NCBI RefSeq assembly: GCF_020514115.1
Contig: NZ_VTKZ01000002.1
Coordinates: 62,001 to 126,000 of the forward strand
Origin: Synechococcus sp. MU1642
GTDB taxonomy: Bacteria; Cyanobacteriota; Cyanobacteriia; PCC-6307; Cyanobiaceae
Length of the DNA stretch: 64,000 nucleotides
Direction of reading: 5' to 3'
In this document: piece after piece, positions 52,984 through 63,151 of the stretch
Position numbering within the stretch: the stretch's first letter is position 1
Layout of the letters: each line of letters opens with the position of its first letter
Made by a program: the position numbers and the translations under genes
The notes under the pieces: model-generated
Database searches by the model: none
The model's input: the letters and a program-made list of their open reading frames with translations, nothing else
Told to the model about the DNA's origin: nothing

Positions 52984-54402
52984 TCAGCTGAGCCATTCGG
53001 TGTGGAACGCGCCCTCCTTGTCCACCCGTTGGTAGGTGTGAGAGCCGAAGCAGTCGCGCATCGCCTGAACCAGGTTCTGGGGAAGACGACCAGAGCGGTA
53101 GCTATTGATGTAATCGAGGGTGCTGCTGAAGCAGGGAACGGGAATACCGGCCTCGGCGGCACCGGCCACCACTTGAGCCAGCCCGGGCAGCCGTCGGTTG
53201 ATCTGCTCAGCGAACCAAGGATCCACCATCAGGTTGGGCAGTTGGGGGTCAGCATCGAAAGCATCCTGAATGCGCTTCAGCAGACGGGCCCGAATGATGC
53301 AACCACCCTTCCAGATCTGAGCGATCGATGGCATGTGGAGCTCATAATCAAGATCCTTGGAGGCGATGCGTAACAGTTCCATGCCCTGGGCATAACTGGC
53401 GATGCAGCTCAGAACGGTGGCATCCATCAACGGAGCCATGGCGTCATCAGGCGTCCCCAGATCAAAGTCCTTAGTGGCAGGACCTTTGAGGATCGATTCA
53501 GCCGCCATGCGCTGGGGCTTCATCGAGCTCATCACCCGTGCATTGAGGGAGGCATAGATCGTTGGCACAGAAGCACCCATCTGAAGCGCCGTCACCACGG
53601 TCCAGAGTCCCGTGCCCTTTTGGCCAGCCTGGTCGGTGATTTTCTCCACCAGATCAGTGCCATTGACGGGGTCCTTAGTGCGGAGACACACCTCGGTGAT
53701 TTCCACCAAATACGACGACAACTCTTCTGTGGCGTTCCATTGACCGAGAACGTCGGCCATCTGCACACCACTCATTCCCTTGACCCGCTTCATCAGGTCA
53801 TAGCCCTCAGCAAGGATCTGCTCGATGCCGTATTCGATCCCGTTGTGGACCGTTTTGACAAGGTGTCCTGACCCTCCGGGACCGATGTAGGTCACACAAG
53901 GTCCGTCTTCGACCTGCGCCGCCATCTTGTTCACGAGGCTCTCGATGGCCTCGTAGGAGGTCTTGGTTCCTCCGGGCATCATGCTCGGCCCCTCCAGGGC
54001 ACCTTTGGCGCCACCAGACACACCCATACCGATGAAGCCGAAACTCTTGCTCTCGAGTTGCTTCACACGACGTTCGGTGTCGTGATAGTCGGAGTTGCCT
54101 CCATCAATCAGCAGATCGCCTTCTTCGAGATAGGGAGAGAGCTGATCGACGACGGCATCGACGGCAGACCCCGCCTTCACCATCATCAAAATCCGGCGGG
54201 GTCGTTCCAGCTTGCCAACGAAATCTTCGAGGTCAGTGGCGCCCTGAATGTTTTTGTCCTTGCCACGCCCCTGGAGGAAGTCTTCAGTTTTGGCGTAGGT
54301 GCGGTTGTAAACAACGCTAGAAAAACCGTTGCGCTCCGCATTAAGGACGAGGTTCTCGCCCATCACGCCTAGACCAATAAGGCCGAAGTGAGACTTGGAC
54401 AT
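52984..54402 (-). CDS. gnd: 6-phosphogluconate dehydrogenase (decarboxylating)
   Basis: 472 residues from ATG 54402 (MSKSHFGLIGLGVMG). NADP motif GLGVMGENL; GGPGGSGHLVKTVHNGIEYG-type segment GPGGSGHLVKTVHNGIEYG; GTGLWTVVTALQMG; C-terminal IIRARLLKRIQDAF. Yields ribulose-5-P and NADPH, linking to rpe nearby. Confidence 0.97.
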   Translation of the reverse strand: MSKSHFGLIGLGVMGENLVLNAERNGFSSVVYNRTYAKTEDFLQGRGKDKNIQGATDLEDFVGKLERPRRILMMVKAGSAVDAVVDQLSPYLEEGDLLIDGGNSDYHDTERRVKQLESKSFGFIGMGVSGGAKGALEGPSMMPGGTKTSYEAIESLVNKMAAQVEDGPCVTYIGPGGSGHLVKTVHNGIEYGIEQILAEGYDLMKRVKGMSGVQMADVLGQWNATEELSSYLVEITEVCLRTKDPVNGTDLVEKITDQAGQKGTGLWTVVTALQMGASVPTIYASLNARVMSSMKPQRMAAESILKGPATKDFDLGTPDDAMAPLMDATVLSCIASYAQGMELLRIASKDLDYELHMPSIAQIWKGGCIIRARLLKRIQDAFDADPQLPNLMVDPWFAEQINRRLPGLAQVVAGAAEAGIPVPCFSSTLDYINSYRSGRLPQNLVQAMRDCFGSHTYQRVDKEGAFHTEWLS

Positions 54403-54538
54403 GGCCTGAAGGACCACTAACGACTCACCTCAGTGTGTTGATCTCGGCTGGTCCTGACTGCAAATCAACCAACAAATGTCAGGAATGAACCATCGGCTCA
54501 GGGAGAGGGCGGCTCACTCCCGCGAGCGGTTTCAGCGC

Positions 54539-55834
54539 TCAGATCACCGTTCCATCAGCGATGGTGGCGTTTTTCTGAACAACCACGATGCCGTTGCGGA
54601 TGTAGAAGCCCTGATCGGAACGATCGGCCTCTTCCACGTTGTCCTTGTTGATGATCGAGACACCCGAACCAATGCGGGTGTTCTTATCGAGGATGGCGCG
54701 TTTAACCGTGGTGCCCTTGCCAACGCCAAGAGGAATACCTCCTCGCTCTCTCAAGACAGCACGTTCGTCGGGTGATTCAAAGAAGTCGGCTCCCATCACC
54801 AGCGTGTCTTGAAGCACGCAGTCACTTTCAATTCGACTGCGCACGCCTAATACACAGTGATGAATGCTGCAGGACTTCAGAATGGAACCTTCCCCAATGA
54901 TCGAGTTGGTCACCTGGACATCAACCAACTTGCTGGGGGGCAGATAACGCGGACGGGTGTAGATGGGGAACTTCTCGTCGTAGAAGCTGAAAGGAGGCGT
55001 TGGTTGCTGGGTCAGCGCGAGGTTGGCTTCATAGAATGCACCGATGGTGCCGATGTCTTCCCAGTAGTCGTCGAACACGTAGCTCTGAAGCTTGTCTCCC
55101 CTCGCGAGAGCCTCGGGGATGATTTCTTTGCCGAAATCCTTGTGTCCGGGATGCTTGTCGAGCAGATCAAACAGGGTCTGACGGCTGAAGACATAAATGC
55201 CCATTGAGGCCAGATAGGGCCTTTCCTTAGCTGAATCGGCAGTTAGGCCGAAGCGAGAGGTGTCGACAGCCATCTCCAGCAGCGAATCACCCTTTGGCTT
55301 CTCTCGGAACTCCTTAATCGTGCCATTTTCATCGGTCCGCATCAGGCCGAAAGCCTCAGCCTGCTTTGGATCAACGGGAAGAGCGGCAACGGTGAGATCG
55401 GCGCCTGAACGGCGATGGTGCTCAATGAAGAGGCTGTAATCCATCCGGTACAGCTGGTCGCCGGAAAGGATCAGATATTCATCAACGTCCCATTCCTGGA
55501 ACAACCACTGGTATTTGCGTACAGCATCTGCAGTGCCTTCAAACCACGTGGGACTGTCAGGGGTCTGCTGGGCTGCGAGCACCTCAACAAACCCTCCACC
55601 GAAGGAATTGCTGAGGTTGTAGGTCTGGCTCAGGTGGCGGTTGAGTGACGCACTGTTGAACTGCGTCATCACATACATCTTGTTGATGTCGGAATTGATG
55701 CAGTTGCTAATCGGAATATCAATCAGTCGGTATTTGCCTGCCAGAGGGACGGCCGGCTTGGCGCGCATTTTTGTGAGCGGATACAGGCGTGTGCCTGCTC
55801 CGCCGCCCAGAATGATGGCCAAGACCCGCTTCAT
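54539..55834 (-). CDS. glgC: Glucose-1-phosphate adenylyltransferase
   Basis: 431 residues. First committed step of glycogen synthesis. Start [20 protein letters not shown], pyrophosphorylase loop and Lys, [46 protein letters not shown], and the left-handed beta-helix C-terminus with [15 protein letters not shown]. Allosteric (3-PGA/Pi) in this family. Confidence 0.96.
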   Translation of the reverse strand: MKRVLAIILGGGAGTRLYPLTKMRAKPAVPLAGKYRLIDIPISNCINSDINKMYVMTQFNSASLNRHLSQTYNLSNSFGGGFVEVLAAQQTPDSPTWFEGTADAVRKYQWLFQEWDVDEYLILSGDQLYRMDYSLFIEHHRRSGADLTVAALPVDPKQAEAFGLMRTDENGTIKEFREKPKGDSLLEMAVDTSRFGLTADSAKERPYLASMGIYVFSRQTLFDLLDKHPGHKDFGKEIIPEALARGDKLQSYVFDDYWEDIGTIGAFYEANLALTQQPTPPFSFYDEKFPIYTRPRYLPPSKLVDVQVTNSIIGEGSILKSCSIHHCVLGVRSRIESDCVLQDTLVMGADFFESPDERAVLRERGGIPLGVGKGTTVKRAILDKNTRIGSGVSIINKDNVEEADRSDQGFYIRNGIVVVQKNATIADGTVI

Positions 55835-55955
55835 GCCGCTATCCCAAATCGGCGTTGCCGCAAGAACTTACCGGAGTTTTTGGCTTCTCAACCGTCTTTG
55901 GGAAGAATCAGTCGAGATTACTGGGATTCAGGTCGCGACTGAATCGCTGATGAGC

Positions 55956-57254
55956 TCAAGATGCTTCCAAATCGAACAGTCTTTCAACAATTCGAAGGGC
56001 TTGTTGACGATCCTGACGGCTCTGGGGAGCCCGGAGCTGGGTGACCGGCGTGTGGAGGATTTTGTTGATGATCCCCTTGCTCAAGGCTTCGACAACCTTG
56101 CGTTCCCGAGCTGAGAAATCAGGACCCATTCGGCTTAGGGCTTTTTGGAGTTCCTCCGTGCGGATCGACTCCATCGAAGAGCGCAGCTGGTTGATGGTCG
56201 GCACAGCCTCGAGGCTGTCCCACCACTCGAGGAACTGCTGTGCTTCCTGCTGAAGCAAATGCTCAGCCTCCCGGGCCATTGCCTGACGGGCTTCCTGGTT
56301 ACGGGCGACGACCTCTTGAAGGTCATCCACATCGTGGGATTCAACGCCGTCCACATCGGCAGCATCGGCAGCGATGTTGCGCGGCACCCCGATATCAATC
56401 AAGCGAAGCTTGCTGCGCCGGTTCAGAGGTGCCAGACGCGCGGCATCGATGATGGGATCATCGGCGGCTGTACTGGTGAACATCAGCGAGCAGGTGCTCA
56501 GATACTGATCCAGATCCGTGAGCGGCCTGCACTGAACAGGAAGATCAGGGAAATCAGCCGAAAGCTGTTCGGCCCGTTCAACGGTGCGGTTCAACAGAAC
56601 AACACCGGAGGCACCTTTGGCCTGAAGGTGCTGAAGCAACAGTCGGCTCATGCGCCCGGCACCGACAACGGCGATCTGCTCGCTTTCCAGGGTGACCAGT
56701 TGATCCAGTCCCCGGGATTGACCGAGCTTGAGCTGGGCGAGCTCAACGGCCGCCGAGCTGATCGAAACCGCCCCTGTTCCGAGGTTGGTTTCACTGCGGA
56801 CACGTTTGCCCGTGGTGACGGCCTGGGTGAGCAAGCGATTCAGGATCGGACCCAGGGATTTGTGCTCCTGGCCGAGCCGCATCATTTTTTTCACCTGGGA
56901 GAGGATTTGACCTTCCCCCAGCACAAGGCTGTCGAGACCTGCTGCCACCCGCATCAGATGGTCGACAGCATCTTCGTGGTGGAAACTGAAAAGGTGCGGA
57001 GTCAGCTCTCCTGTCTCAAGGCCGGAGTGGCTGCTGAGGAAGTCGCTGACAGCAGACACGCCAAGGTCCGGATTGCGAACCAACGTGTAAATCTCGAGGC
57101 GATTGCAGGTGCTGAGGATCGATGCCTCGAGCACCTGCTCATTGCCGCGGAGGGATTGAAGGGACGTCTCCATGGTCTGCTCAGGGATGCTGAGCCGTTC
57201 CCGGATCTCCACCGGTGCCGTGCGATGACTGAGGCCGACGACGGAGATATGCAT
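55956..57254 (-). CDS. hemA: Glutamyl-tRNA reductase
   Basis: 432 residues from ATG 57254 (MHISVVGLSHRTAPV). First committed step of tetrapyrrole synthesis. Nucleophile Cys in ILSTCNRLEIYT, NADPH domain GAGRMSRLLLQHL, dimerisation helix at the C-terminus. Provides ALA precursor for the chlorophyll pathway of acsF. Confidence 0.96.
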   Translation of the reverse strand: MHISVVGLSHRTAPVEIRERLSIPEQTMETSLQSLRGNEQVLEASILSTCNRLEIYTLVRNPDLGVSAVSDFLSSHSGLETGELTPHLFSFHHEDAVDHLMRVAAGLDSLVLGEGQILSQVKKMMRLGQEHKSLGPILNRLLTQAVTTGKRVRSETNLGTGAVSISSAAVELAQLKLGQSRGLDQLVTLESEQIAVVGAGRMSRLLLQHLQAKGASGVVLLNRTVERAEQLSADFPDLPVQCRPLTDLDQYLSTCSLMFTSTAADDPIIDAARLAPLNRRSKLRLIDIGVPRNIAADAADVDGVESHDVDDLQEVVARNQEARQAMAREAEHLLQQEAQQFLEWWDSLEAVPTINQLRSSMESIRTEELQKALSRMGPDFSARERKVVEALSKGIINKILHTPVTQLRAPQSRQDRQQALRIVERLFDLEAS

Positions 57255-57286
57255 TGAAGACGTTCCTCTCAACCAGTGGGTGACGA

Positions 57287-58291
57287 TCAGCTCAGAGCGA
57301 TGCTCTGGGCGCCGTCTTTGATGTGCACGGTGTTGGTGAAGCGGCAGGTGTTGTCCAAGTTGCTGATCACCAGGCTGCTCGTGCGGGTGCAGTCCTTTTC
57401 GAACTTAACGCCATCGAAGAGCAGACCATCAGTGATGCCGCTGCCTGCGAAACAAACATGCTCGCCACAGGCCAGCTCCTCTGCTTCGTAGACCTTGTCG
57501 GGATCGGCGATGCCCATCTCGGCGAGACGAGCCAGGTTGCCCTCCTTGGTCATGTCAGCCCATTCGGAGGTCTGAGCAATGGCAGGGTCATACACCAGTT
57601 GACCCTGGAAGTGGCCACCAAGAGCGCGCATGGCAGCGGCGGAAATCACACCTTCAGGCGCAGCACCAATGCCCATCAGACAGTGGGTTCCCGTGCCAGC
57701 GAAACCGCAAGCGATTGCAGCCTGAACGTCACCGTCGGAGATGGGCTGAATGCGAGCGCCGGTGGCACGGATCTCAGCGATCAGATCCTTGTGACGAGCG
57801 CGATCCATCACCACGATGTTCAGCTCATCGACGGGGAGGCCCAGGCACTCGCTGAGAATCTTGATGTTTTCAGTGGCCGATTTGCGGATGTCCACCTTGC
57901 CCTTGGCAGCCGGAGGAGCAGCCAGCTTCTTCATATAGAAGTCGGGGGCGTTGAACAGACCACCGCGATCGGAAGCGGCGAGAACAGCCATCGAGCCACG
58001 CTGGTTGAAGGCGCAAAGGTTGGTGCCTTCGCAAGGGTCAACTGCGAAATCCACGCCAGGGCCAGTGCCGGTGCCGACCTCTTCTCCGATGTACAGCATC
58101 GGGGCTTCATCACGTTCCCCTTCGCCAATCACGATGCGGCCTTGCATCTGGATCTGATTCATGCGCTTGCGCATGGCATCGACGGCTAATGCATCCGCTT
58201 CATCCTTCAGGCCTTTGCCGGAGAGCGAGGCGGAAGCGATGGCGGCCTGCTCGACGATCTCGAGAATTTCCTGAATAAGGGTCTGATCCAC
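57287..58291 (-). CDS. glpX: Class II fructose-1,6-/sedoheptulose-1,7-bisphosphatase
   Basis: 334 residues. GlpX-type bifunctional phosphatase of the cyanobacterial Calvin cycle. Motifs [49 protein letters not shown], and metal site near [12 protein letters not shown]. Divergent to rpe, the two Calvin-cycle genes share a short promoter gap. Confidence 0.95.
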   Translation of the reverse strand: MDQTLIQEILEIVEQAAIASASLSGKGLKDEADALAVDAMRKRMNQIQMQGRIVIGEGERDEAPMLYIGEEVGTGTGPGVDFAVDPCEGTNLCAFNQRGSMAVLAASDRGGLFNAPDFYMKKLAAPPAAKGKVDIRKSATENIKILSECLGLPVDELNIVVMDRARHKDLIAEIRATGARIQPISDGDVQAAIACGFAGTGTHCLMGIGAAPEGVISAAAMRALGGHFQGQLVYDPAIAQTSEWADMTKEGNLARLAEMGIADPDKVYEAEELACGEHVCFAGSGITDGLLFDGVKFEKDCTRTSSLVISNLDNTCRFTNTVHIKDGAQSIALS

Positions 58292-58441
58292 GGGACTCCG
58301 GATGAGGTGGGACGGGTTGACGAGATCTCCTGGACGGGCAGTTGGCCGTCGCCGCAGTGGATCTCGACGTCTGAGCGCGGCTCACTGTATCAGTGGTTGC
58401 AGGAGTCCCTAAAATCTCCCGGCAAATCGCGCTCCTCATCC

Positions 58442-59125
58442 ATGAGCACCAAGCCCCTGGTGATCTCGCCGTCGATACTGTCGGCTGACTTCTCACGCCT
58501 CGGCGCAGAAGTGAAAGCCGTGGACGAAGCCGGTGCAGATTGGATCCATGTGGATGTAATGGACGGCCGATTTGTTCCGAACATCACCATTGGACCGCTG
58601 ATTGTTGAGGCGTTGCGTCCGGTGACTCAGAAGCCACTGGACGTTCACCTGATGATTGTTGAGCCGGAGAAGTACGTCCCCGACTTCGCCAAAGCCGGCG
58701 CCGACATCATTTCTGTTCAGGTTGAGGCCTGCCCGCATCTTCATCGCAACCTGGCTCAGATCAAGGACCTGGGCAAAAAAGCAGGGGCAGTCCTGAATCC
58801 CTCAACTCCAATCGATACCCTCGAGTACTGCCTCGAGCTCTGCGATTTGGTGTTGATCATGAGCGTCAACCCCGGTTTCGGTGGCCAAAGCTTCATCGAA
58901 AGCCAGGTCCAGAAAATCCGCGACCTACGCCGCATGTGCGACGAGAAGGGTCTCGATCCCTGGATCGAAGTGGATGGCGGCATTAAAGCTGGCAATGCCT
59001 GGAAGGTGATCGAAGCAGGTGCCAACGCGATTGTGTCCGGCTCCGGTGTGTTCAACCAACCCGATTACGCCGAAGCGATCAAAGGCATCCGCAACAGCAA
59101 CAGTAAGGAAGCTGTTCTTGCCTGA
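58442..59125 (+). CDS. rpe: Ribulose-phosphate 3-epimerase
   Basis: 227 residues from ATG 58442 ([16 protein letters not shown]). TIM barrel: [48 protein letters not shown]. Interconverts ribulose-5-P and xylulose-5-P for Calvin and pentose phosphate pathways. Followed by a clear terminator. Confidence 0.97.
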   Translation: MSTKPLVISPSILSADFSRLGAEVKAVDEAGADWIHVDVMDGRFVPNITIGPLIVEALRPVTQKPLDVHLMIVEPEKYVPDFAKAGADIISVQVEACPHLHRNLAQIKDLGKKAGAVLNPSTPIDTLEYCLELCDLVLIMSVNPGFGGQSFIESQVQKIRDLRRMCDEKGLDPWIEVDGGIKAGNAWKVIEAGANAIVSGSGVFNQPDYAEAIKGIRNSNSKEAVLA

Positions 59126-59150
59126 TCAGCAGGGCATCAATTGAGCACCA

Positions 59151-59180
59151 AAAGCCCGGCAGCCAATGCCGGGCTTTTTC
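59151..59180 (+). terminator. Rho-independent terminator of rpe
   Basis: AAAGCCCGGCA, loop GCCAA, TGCCGGGCTTT, then TTC: 11-bp stem and short T run. Confidence 0.9.
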
Positions 59181-59317
59181 TTGAGAAAAAACATTCACAC
59201 CAGAGTTGCTCAGCCCGCAACATCAGCTTCAAGCAAGGACCGAGCGATTGAGCAGTTTCATCATCTCCATAGATTTGATAGCCACACTAATGCGATCAAG
59301 TCGCCGATAATTGGTAA

Positions 59318-59446
59318 ATGCAAAATGACGTCAAACTGGTTGCAGCATTCCTAGCCCTTAATGCTGGCGTGATTTCATTAGTTGTCGCTGGCTATCTCAA
59401 AGGCAGTATGAATATTGGCGCCGTCCTTCAACACTTAGCCCAATAA
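59318..59446 (+). CDS. 42-residue membrane miniprotein
   Basis: ATG 59318 after a TAA-rich stretch. One hydrophobic helix (VAAFLALNAGVISLVVAGYL) flanked by a polar start (MQNDVKL) and a short end (NIGAVLQHLAQ). A normal ATG and a clean amphipathic profile argue for translation. It lies 137 bases beyond the rpe terminator, so it has its own promoter. Confidence 0.6.
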   Translation: MQNDVKLVAAFLALNAGVISLVVAGYLKGSMNIGAVLQHLAQ

Positions 59447-59509
59447 ATTTTTTCGTTTCGTATTTCACCAGCCCTCGTCCTAACCCCTGCCGCTTGAGTT
59501 GAAATACGG

Positions 59510-59599
59510 ATGACCAGCTCCTCTCCTTTGAACCAAACTGGACATGTCGAAGTCGGAGGCGTCCAATGCGTGACGACAGTCCAACTGAGCAAGGTCTAG
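59510..59599 (+). CDS. 29-residue peptide
   Basis: ATG 59510 gives a 29-residue frame (SSSPLNQTGHVEVGGVQCVT, TVQLSKV), strand-like with one Cys, ending 67 bases before a strong terminator. Very short, so low confidence. Confidence 0.25.
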   Translation: MTSSSPLNQTGHVEVGGVQCVTTVQLSKV

Positions 59600-59666
59600 A
59601 AGCTGCCTGACTGGCCTGACTAGCCATACAGCCAGACGCTTCGTTCAGCTTCAAAGAACGCCAACA

Positions 59667-59705
59667 AGGAAGGCCATCCCTTTGCAGGGGTGGCCTTCCT
59701 TTTTG
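59667..59705 (+). terminator. Rho-independent terminator
   Basis: AAGGAAGGCCA, TCCC, TTTGCA, GGGG, TGGCCTTCCTT then TTT. Long stable stem ending in a T run, so a transcript from the tiny genes upstream (59318, 59510) ends here. Confidence 0.85.
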
Positions 59706-59847
59706 TCCGTTGCCCTGATGCACCTCTTGAGAGGCCAACCACCCCTTGGTTAGACATCACGCCAATCAGTGAGGTTGATAACAGAACAAGATTGACGATC
59801 ATGGAACTATTCAGAAACGCGATGGACCACAGGTCACGACGCGAAAT

Positions 59848-60045
59848 TCACGCATAACCGAGAGAACAGCATGAGTAGACGAGGAATCCATCCACTTCTT
59901 TGAGCTCTTGATCGGTCTCAACAGGTGGCACCCTTAAGACGTGCTGTACCGCTTTCTGGTCTGGAATCGGCACAACGAAAACGGTATCTGCGCTCGGAAA
60001 CTGAAGAGACCGAAGCGTTCCAACAAAAGGACAGTCATCGCTCAT
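59848..60045 (-). CDS. Possible small protein (65 aa)
   Basis: ATG 60045: MSDDCPFVGTLRSLQFPSAD, TVFVVPIPDQKAVQHVLRVP, LKEVDGFLVYSCC. Plausible composition, no family. Its neighbour frame at 60042 is less convincing. Confidence 0.35.
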   Translation of the reverse strand: MSDDCPFVGTLRSLQFPSADTVFVVPIPDQKAVQHVLRVPPVETDQELKEVDGFLVYSCCSLGYA

Positions 60046-60534
60046 CCACGTGAGACCACGTAGCCCCGCAAGCGCTTATTTGATTCGTCCTGGGGCTCAG
60101 AGAGGTTTGAGATCACAGCCCAGGGTGATTGGCGTGAGGGAGAAAGCATGTGGTCCTCAATCCACCTCAGTGATGGGGGGGGGGAGTCCGTTAGGCCTCG
60201 ATCCCCTTGTGGCGGCCGCTTTCGCTGCCAGACCCATATCTCCACCTTGCAGTCCATTCACAGCTGCAGTTATGCAGCTCAACAATCTCTTCCTCTGCTC
60301 GAGAACAGGCTTCACAGGCTGAACCTGCAAAACATCCCTGGAATGTTGAATCTGGGTAAACGAATCAATCCCTCATCTAGAGAATTGAATCGAGGTGAAA
60401 AAATGATTGCTATTAATACAACACAAAATCACAAAATTAGGACTGGATGCATCCAGTCACAGATCGAACTTAAGTAGACAGGTTTTCCTTCATCCGGGAA
60501 TGCAGAATAACTGCACGAGACCAACTACTCCGTC
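60046..60534. other. 489-bp stretch without a firm gene
   Basis: Holds a run of ten G (60175-60184), an 18-bp perfect palindrome at 60441-60458 and one very short plus frame (60403-60477, MIAINTTQNHKIRTG, with GAGGTG upstream) that may be noise. Confidence 0.4.
60441..60458. promoter_or_regulatory. Perfect 18-bp palindrome, operator-like
   Basis: GACTGGATGCATCCAGTC, dyad without spacer. Size and symmetry fit a dimeric regulator binding site, or chance. It lies 77 bases upstream of the interrupted peptide ORF at 60535. Confidence 0.4.
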
Positions 60535-60657
60535 ATGAAAATTATTCTTTAGGGACTTATTGCTGGTGTCGTGTCGATCACAGCTTTGAATGAACCAGAC
60601 CCAATCAAAAAGAAATATCCTAGGGCAAAAACTTGTTATCAGAATCAATACGTTTAG
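60535..60657 (+). pseudogene. Short exported-type peptide interrupted by TAG after five codons
   Basis: ATG 60535 gives MKIIL, then TAG (60550-60552), then in the same frame GLIAGVVSITALNEPDPIKK and KYPRAKTCYQNQYV to TAG at 60655. Read through, it is a 40-residue signal-peptide-like or one-helix protein with a Lys/Tyr-rich tail. A single nonsense change, or the start may lie elsewhere. Confidence 0.45.
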
Positions 60658-60720
60658 ACGTACTATCTCGGCACCTGGGATAAGCCTAGGCATGTCAGCA
60701 GTCGAGAGAAAAAGGTGAAA

Positions 60721-60807
60721 CTACCCTGCCCCAAGAGCTTGCATTTCCATGGGCACAAAAGCCATAAACACCAGGAGGAGAATCGCACCAACAACCATCC
60801 CGCCCAT
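60721..60807 (-). CDS. Small membrane protein (28 aa from ATG, possibly longer)
   Basis: From ATG 60807 a 28-residue helix (GGMVVGAILLLVFMAFVPME). The frame stays open upstream to about 60990 with a protein-like basic, Cys-containing part (NKNCCPHPQDPRQRFFRFKC) but no ATG/GTG/TTG start (TTG 60810 only adds one residue). So either a rare start is used upstream or it is a remnant. Confidence 0.35.
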   Translation of the reverse strand: MGGMVVGAILLLVFMAFVPMEMQALGAG

Positions 60808-61038
60808 CAACCGACACTTGAAGCGGAAGAACCGTTGTCGTGGATCCTGCGGATGAGGACAGCAATTCTTGTTTGGGAGGAACTGTCGCTGGCGATGTTC
60901 TTGCTGGAACCTTAGAAGGCGTCCTCGCCAAAAAAGACAACTGATCTGGTCGATTCCTACCGGGGCTGTTAGCGGCGCCCTTGTCGGATGTCAGATCGAT
61001 AGCGGGTGAGCACCTCTCGAGTGCACACAGAAAGCTGT

Positions 61039-61971
61039 TCAGAAAAACCAGCCGTAGCTATGCAAACCAATGCCCAGCAAATTCACCCCGATGTAGCAAA
61101 CAGCGATCACCAAAAGGCCAACCACAGCAACAAGAGCGGGGCGTCGACCCTGCCAACCGCGACTGAGGCGAGTGTGCAGATAAGCGGCATACACCAGCCA
61201 GCAGATCAAGGCCCAAGTTTCCTTGGGATCCCAGCTCCAGTAACTGCCCCAGGCTTCATTAGCCCAAACAGCACCACTCACGATGCCCACGGTGAGCATC
61301 AGGAACCCAACCGTAATCGTGCGGTAACTGAGACTGTCGAGTTGTTCATTTGTACTCAGTTGAACCGATTGCAGCTGAACAGAACCAGCATTGGCAATCG
61401 AGGCGGCCTGACGAAACCCGCCACTGCCAATGGAGCTGCTCCGGAGTTCCAGGGATTGGCCGCGATCCGTGACCAACACCGCCAAGGAGAGCAGCGATCC
61501 CACCAGCAAGGCGGCATAACTCACCATGATCACGCTCACATGCATGACCAACCAGCTGGAGCGCAGGGCAGGAACCAGAGGAGCCGCTGACTGCAATTGA
61601 TCAGGAAGGGCAAAGCTTGCGAAGGCAATGCAACCAAGGCCCATCGGAGTGGCCGCTGCCGCCACGATGGGGGAAGGCCAGGCCCGTTCCACTAGCAACT
61701 GGGTGAGGGTGCAAGCCCAGGCAAGAAAGCAGAGTGATTCGTAGAGGTTGCTGATCGGGAAGTGGCCGGATTGCCACCAGCGCAAAATCAGCTGAGCTGT
61801 GAACAGCAGGTTGGCGACTGCCACCAGCAGGCGGACCAAGCCAGCACGGGACTGGCTGGAAACCGCCCAGAAGGCCAGCGGCAGGGCCAGCAGCAGCAAC
61901 ACAAAACCAGCAAATCCAAGACTGATGACCAGCTCAAAAGGCGTGTTCAGCACACCATTCCCCGAAGACAT
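61039..61971 (-). CDS. ccsA: Cytochrome c biogenesis protein CcsA
   Basis: 310 residues from ATG 61971 ([15 protein letters not shown]). System II heme-handling membrane protein for c-type cytochromes. About eight spans, the WWD heme motif [19 protein letters not shown] and [11 protein letters not shown]. Overlap with the LptF/G gene region: the longer frame reaches 62055 inside it and is not used. Confidence 0.93.
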   Translation of the reverse strand: MSSGNGVLNTPFELVISLGFAGFVLLLLALPLAFWAVSSQSRAGLVRLLVAVANLLFTAQLILRWWQSGHFPISNLYESLCFLAWACTLTQLLVERAWPSPIVAAAATPMGLGCIAFASFALPDQLQSAAPLVPALRSSWLVMHVSVIMVSYAALLVGSLLSLAVLVTDRGQSLELRSSSIGSGGFRQAASIANAGSVQLQSVQLSTNEQLDSLSYRTITVGFLMLTVGIVSGAVWANEAWGSYWSWDPKETWALICWLVYAAYLHTRLSRGWQGRRPALVAVVGLLVIAVCYIGVNLLGIGLHSYGWFF

Positions 61972-61991
61972 GGCAATTCTGCCTTGGCCAA

Positions 61992-63122
61992 TCAGCGACT
62001 GGCCTGTTTCAGCAACAGACCACCAGCGCCTAGAAACAACATCACAGGAAGCCAAGCCGCCAGGATCGGTGGCATGGTTCCCTTGACTCCCAGGGAACTG
62101 AAGCTGAAACCAATCACGTAGTAGACAGCGATGATCCCGAGGGTGAGCACAAACGAGAAGCTTCTGCTGCTTCTGTAACTGGGCTGAGCGCCGAGGGTAG
62201 CTCCAAACAAGCCAAACACCAGACAGGCCATCGGAACCGTGAACTTCTCCTGGATCCGCACACGGATTTTGCGGGCTTCCTTGATGCTGCCAGCCTCTTC
62301 ATACAGGCTCTGAGCATGCAAGGCTTCAGCAACAGTCATGTTGACGGCATCGCTCTCAATCCCCGCCAAGCGCAGCGGCCCAGAGCCAAGTGGATAGACG
62401 TAACGATCGAAATCGGCTTTGGTTGAGCTGCCGTTGGTGGCCAAGGTCAGAATATGGCCATCTAGAAAATTCCAGCTGGCTTGACCCTCATTCCAAATGG
62501 CTCGATCTGCACGCAACATCTGGGTTAGACCGGGTCGGCTGAAATCCAGAACCGTCACATCCAGCATTTGGCCGTTCTGGAATTTGCGGGAATAAAACAG
62601 TTGAAGGAGGCCTTTGTCGCCCTTTTCACCATCTGAACCAATACGTCTTCCAAAGCGGGGATAAATGACATCGCGCCCTGTCTCACTGGCCAGTGAACGC
62701 CCCAATGACCGCTTGAGGGTGACCTCTGCATAGCGTTGGCTGCGGGGCACCACAACATCGTTGAGGACAAAGGTGAACAGGGTCATCGCCATTGAAAGGG
62801 CGAGGGCCGCACTGATCATCCGCTTCGTGGTGATTCCGAGACTTCGTAGGGCTGTTATTTCGTTGTTTGCTGAAAGACGGGTGAACACAAACAGCGAGGC
62901 CATAAGTGTTCCAATCGGCATAGAGAAGGCCAGCCAACGCGGAATGCTGAACAACAGCACCTGAACCGCGATCGTGATCGGCAGGTTCTTGTCAACCATC
63001 TGCCGCACCAGTTCAAACATCACGCCGCCCGTAAGCAGCAGCAGCGTGAAGAGGGCAATGAAGAACAGCAGTGGACCCAGTAGCTCCTTCAGCAACCAGC
63101 GATCAAGCAGATCCAGCCTCAT
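61992..63122 (-). CDS. LptF/LptG-type LPS export permease (YjgP/YjgQ)
   Basis: 376 residues from ATG 63122 ([14 protein letters not shown]). N-terminal spans, long beta-jellyroll periplasmic part (about 130-270), C-terminal spans ([37 protein letters not shown]). Pairs with LptB. Cyanobacteria often have one such permease gene here. Confidence 0.9.
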   Translation of the reverse strand: MRLDLLDRWLLKELLGPLLFFIALFTLLLLTGGVMFELVRQMVDKNLPITIAVQVLLFSIPRWLAFSMPIGTLMASLFVFTRLSANNEITALRSLGITTKRMISAALALSMAMTLFTFVLNDVVVPRSQRYAEVTLKRSLGRSLASETGRDVIYPRFGRRIGSDGEKGDKGLLQLFYSRKFQNGQMLDVTVLDFSRPGLTQMLRADRAIWNEGQASWNFLDGHILTLATNGSSTKADFDRYVYPLGSGPLRLAGIESDAVNMTVAEALHAQSLYEEAGSIKEARKIRVRIQEKFTVPMACLVFGLFGATLGAQPSYRSSRSFSFVLTLGIIAVYYVIGFSFSSLGVKGTMPPILAAWLPVMLFLGAGGLLLKQASR

Positions 63123-63151
63123 CCAGGTGGTGCGTTTGAGACGATCCAAAA

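Noticed and set aside
56145-57257. 370-residue plus-strand open frame
   Set aside because: Antisense to hemA.
60042-60257. 71-residue minus-strand ORF
   Set aside because: Contains the G10 run as Pro codons and lacks protein character; only the 4-base overlap with the next frame speaks for it.
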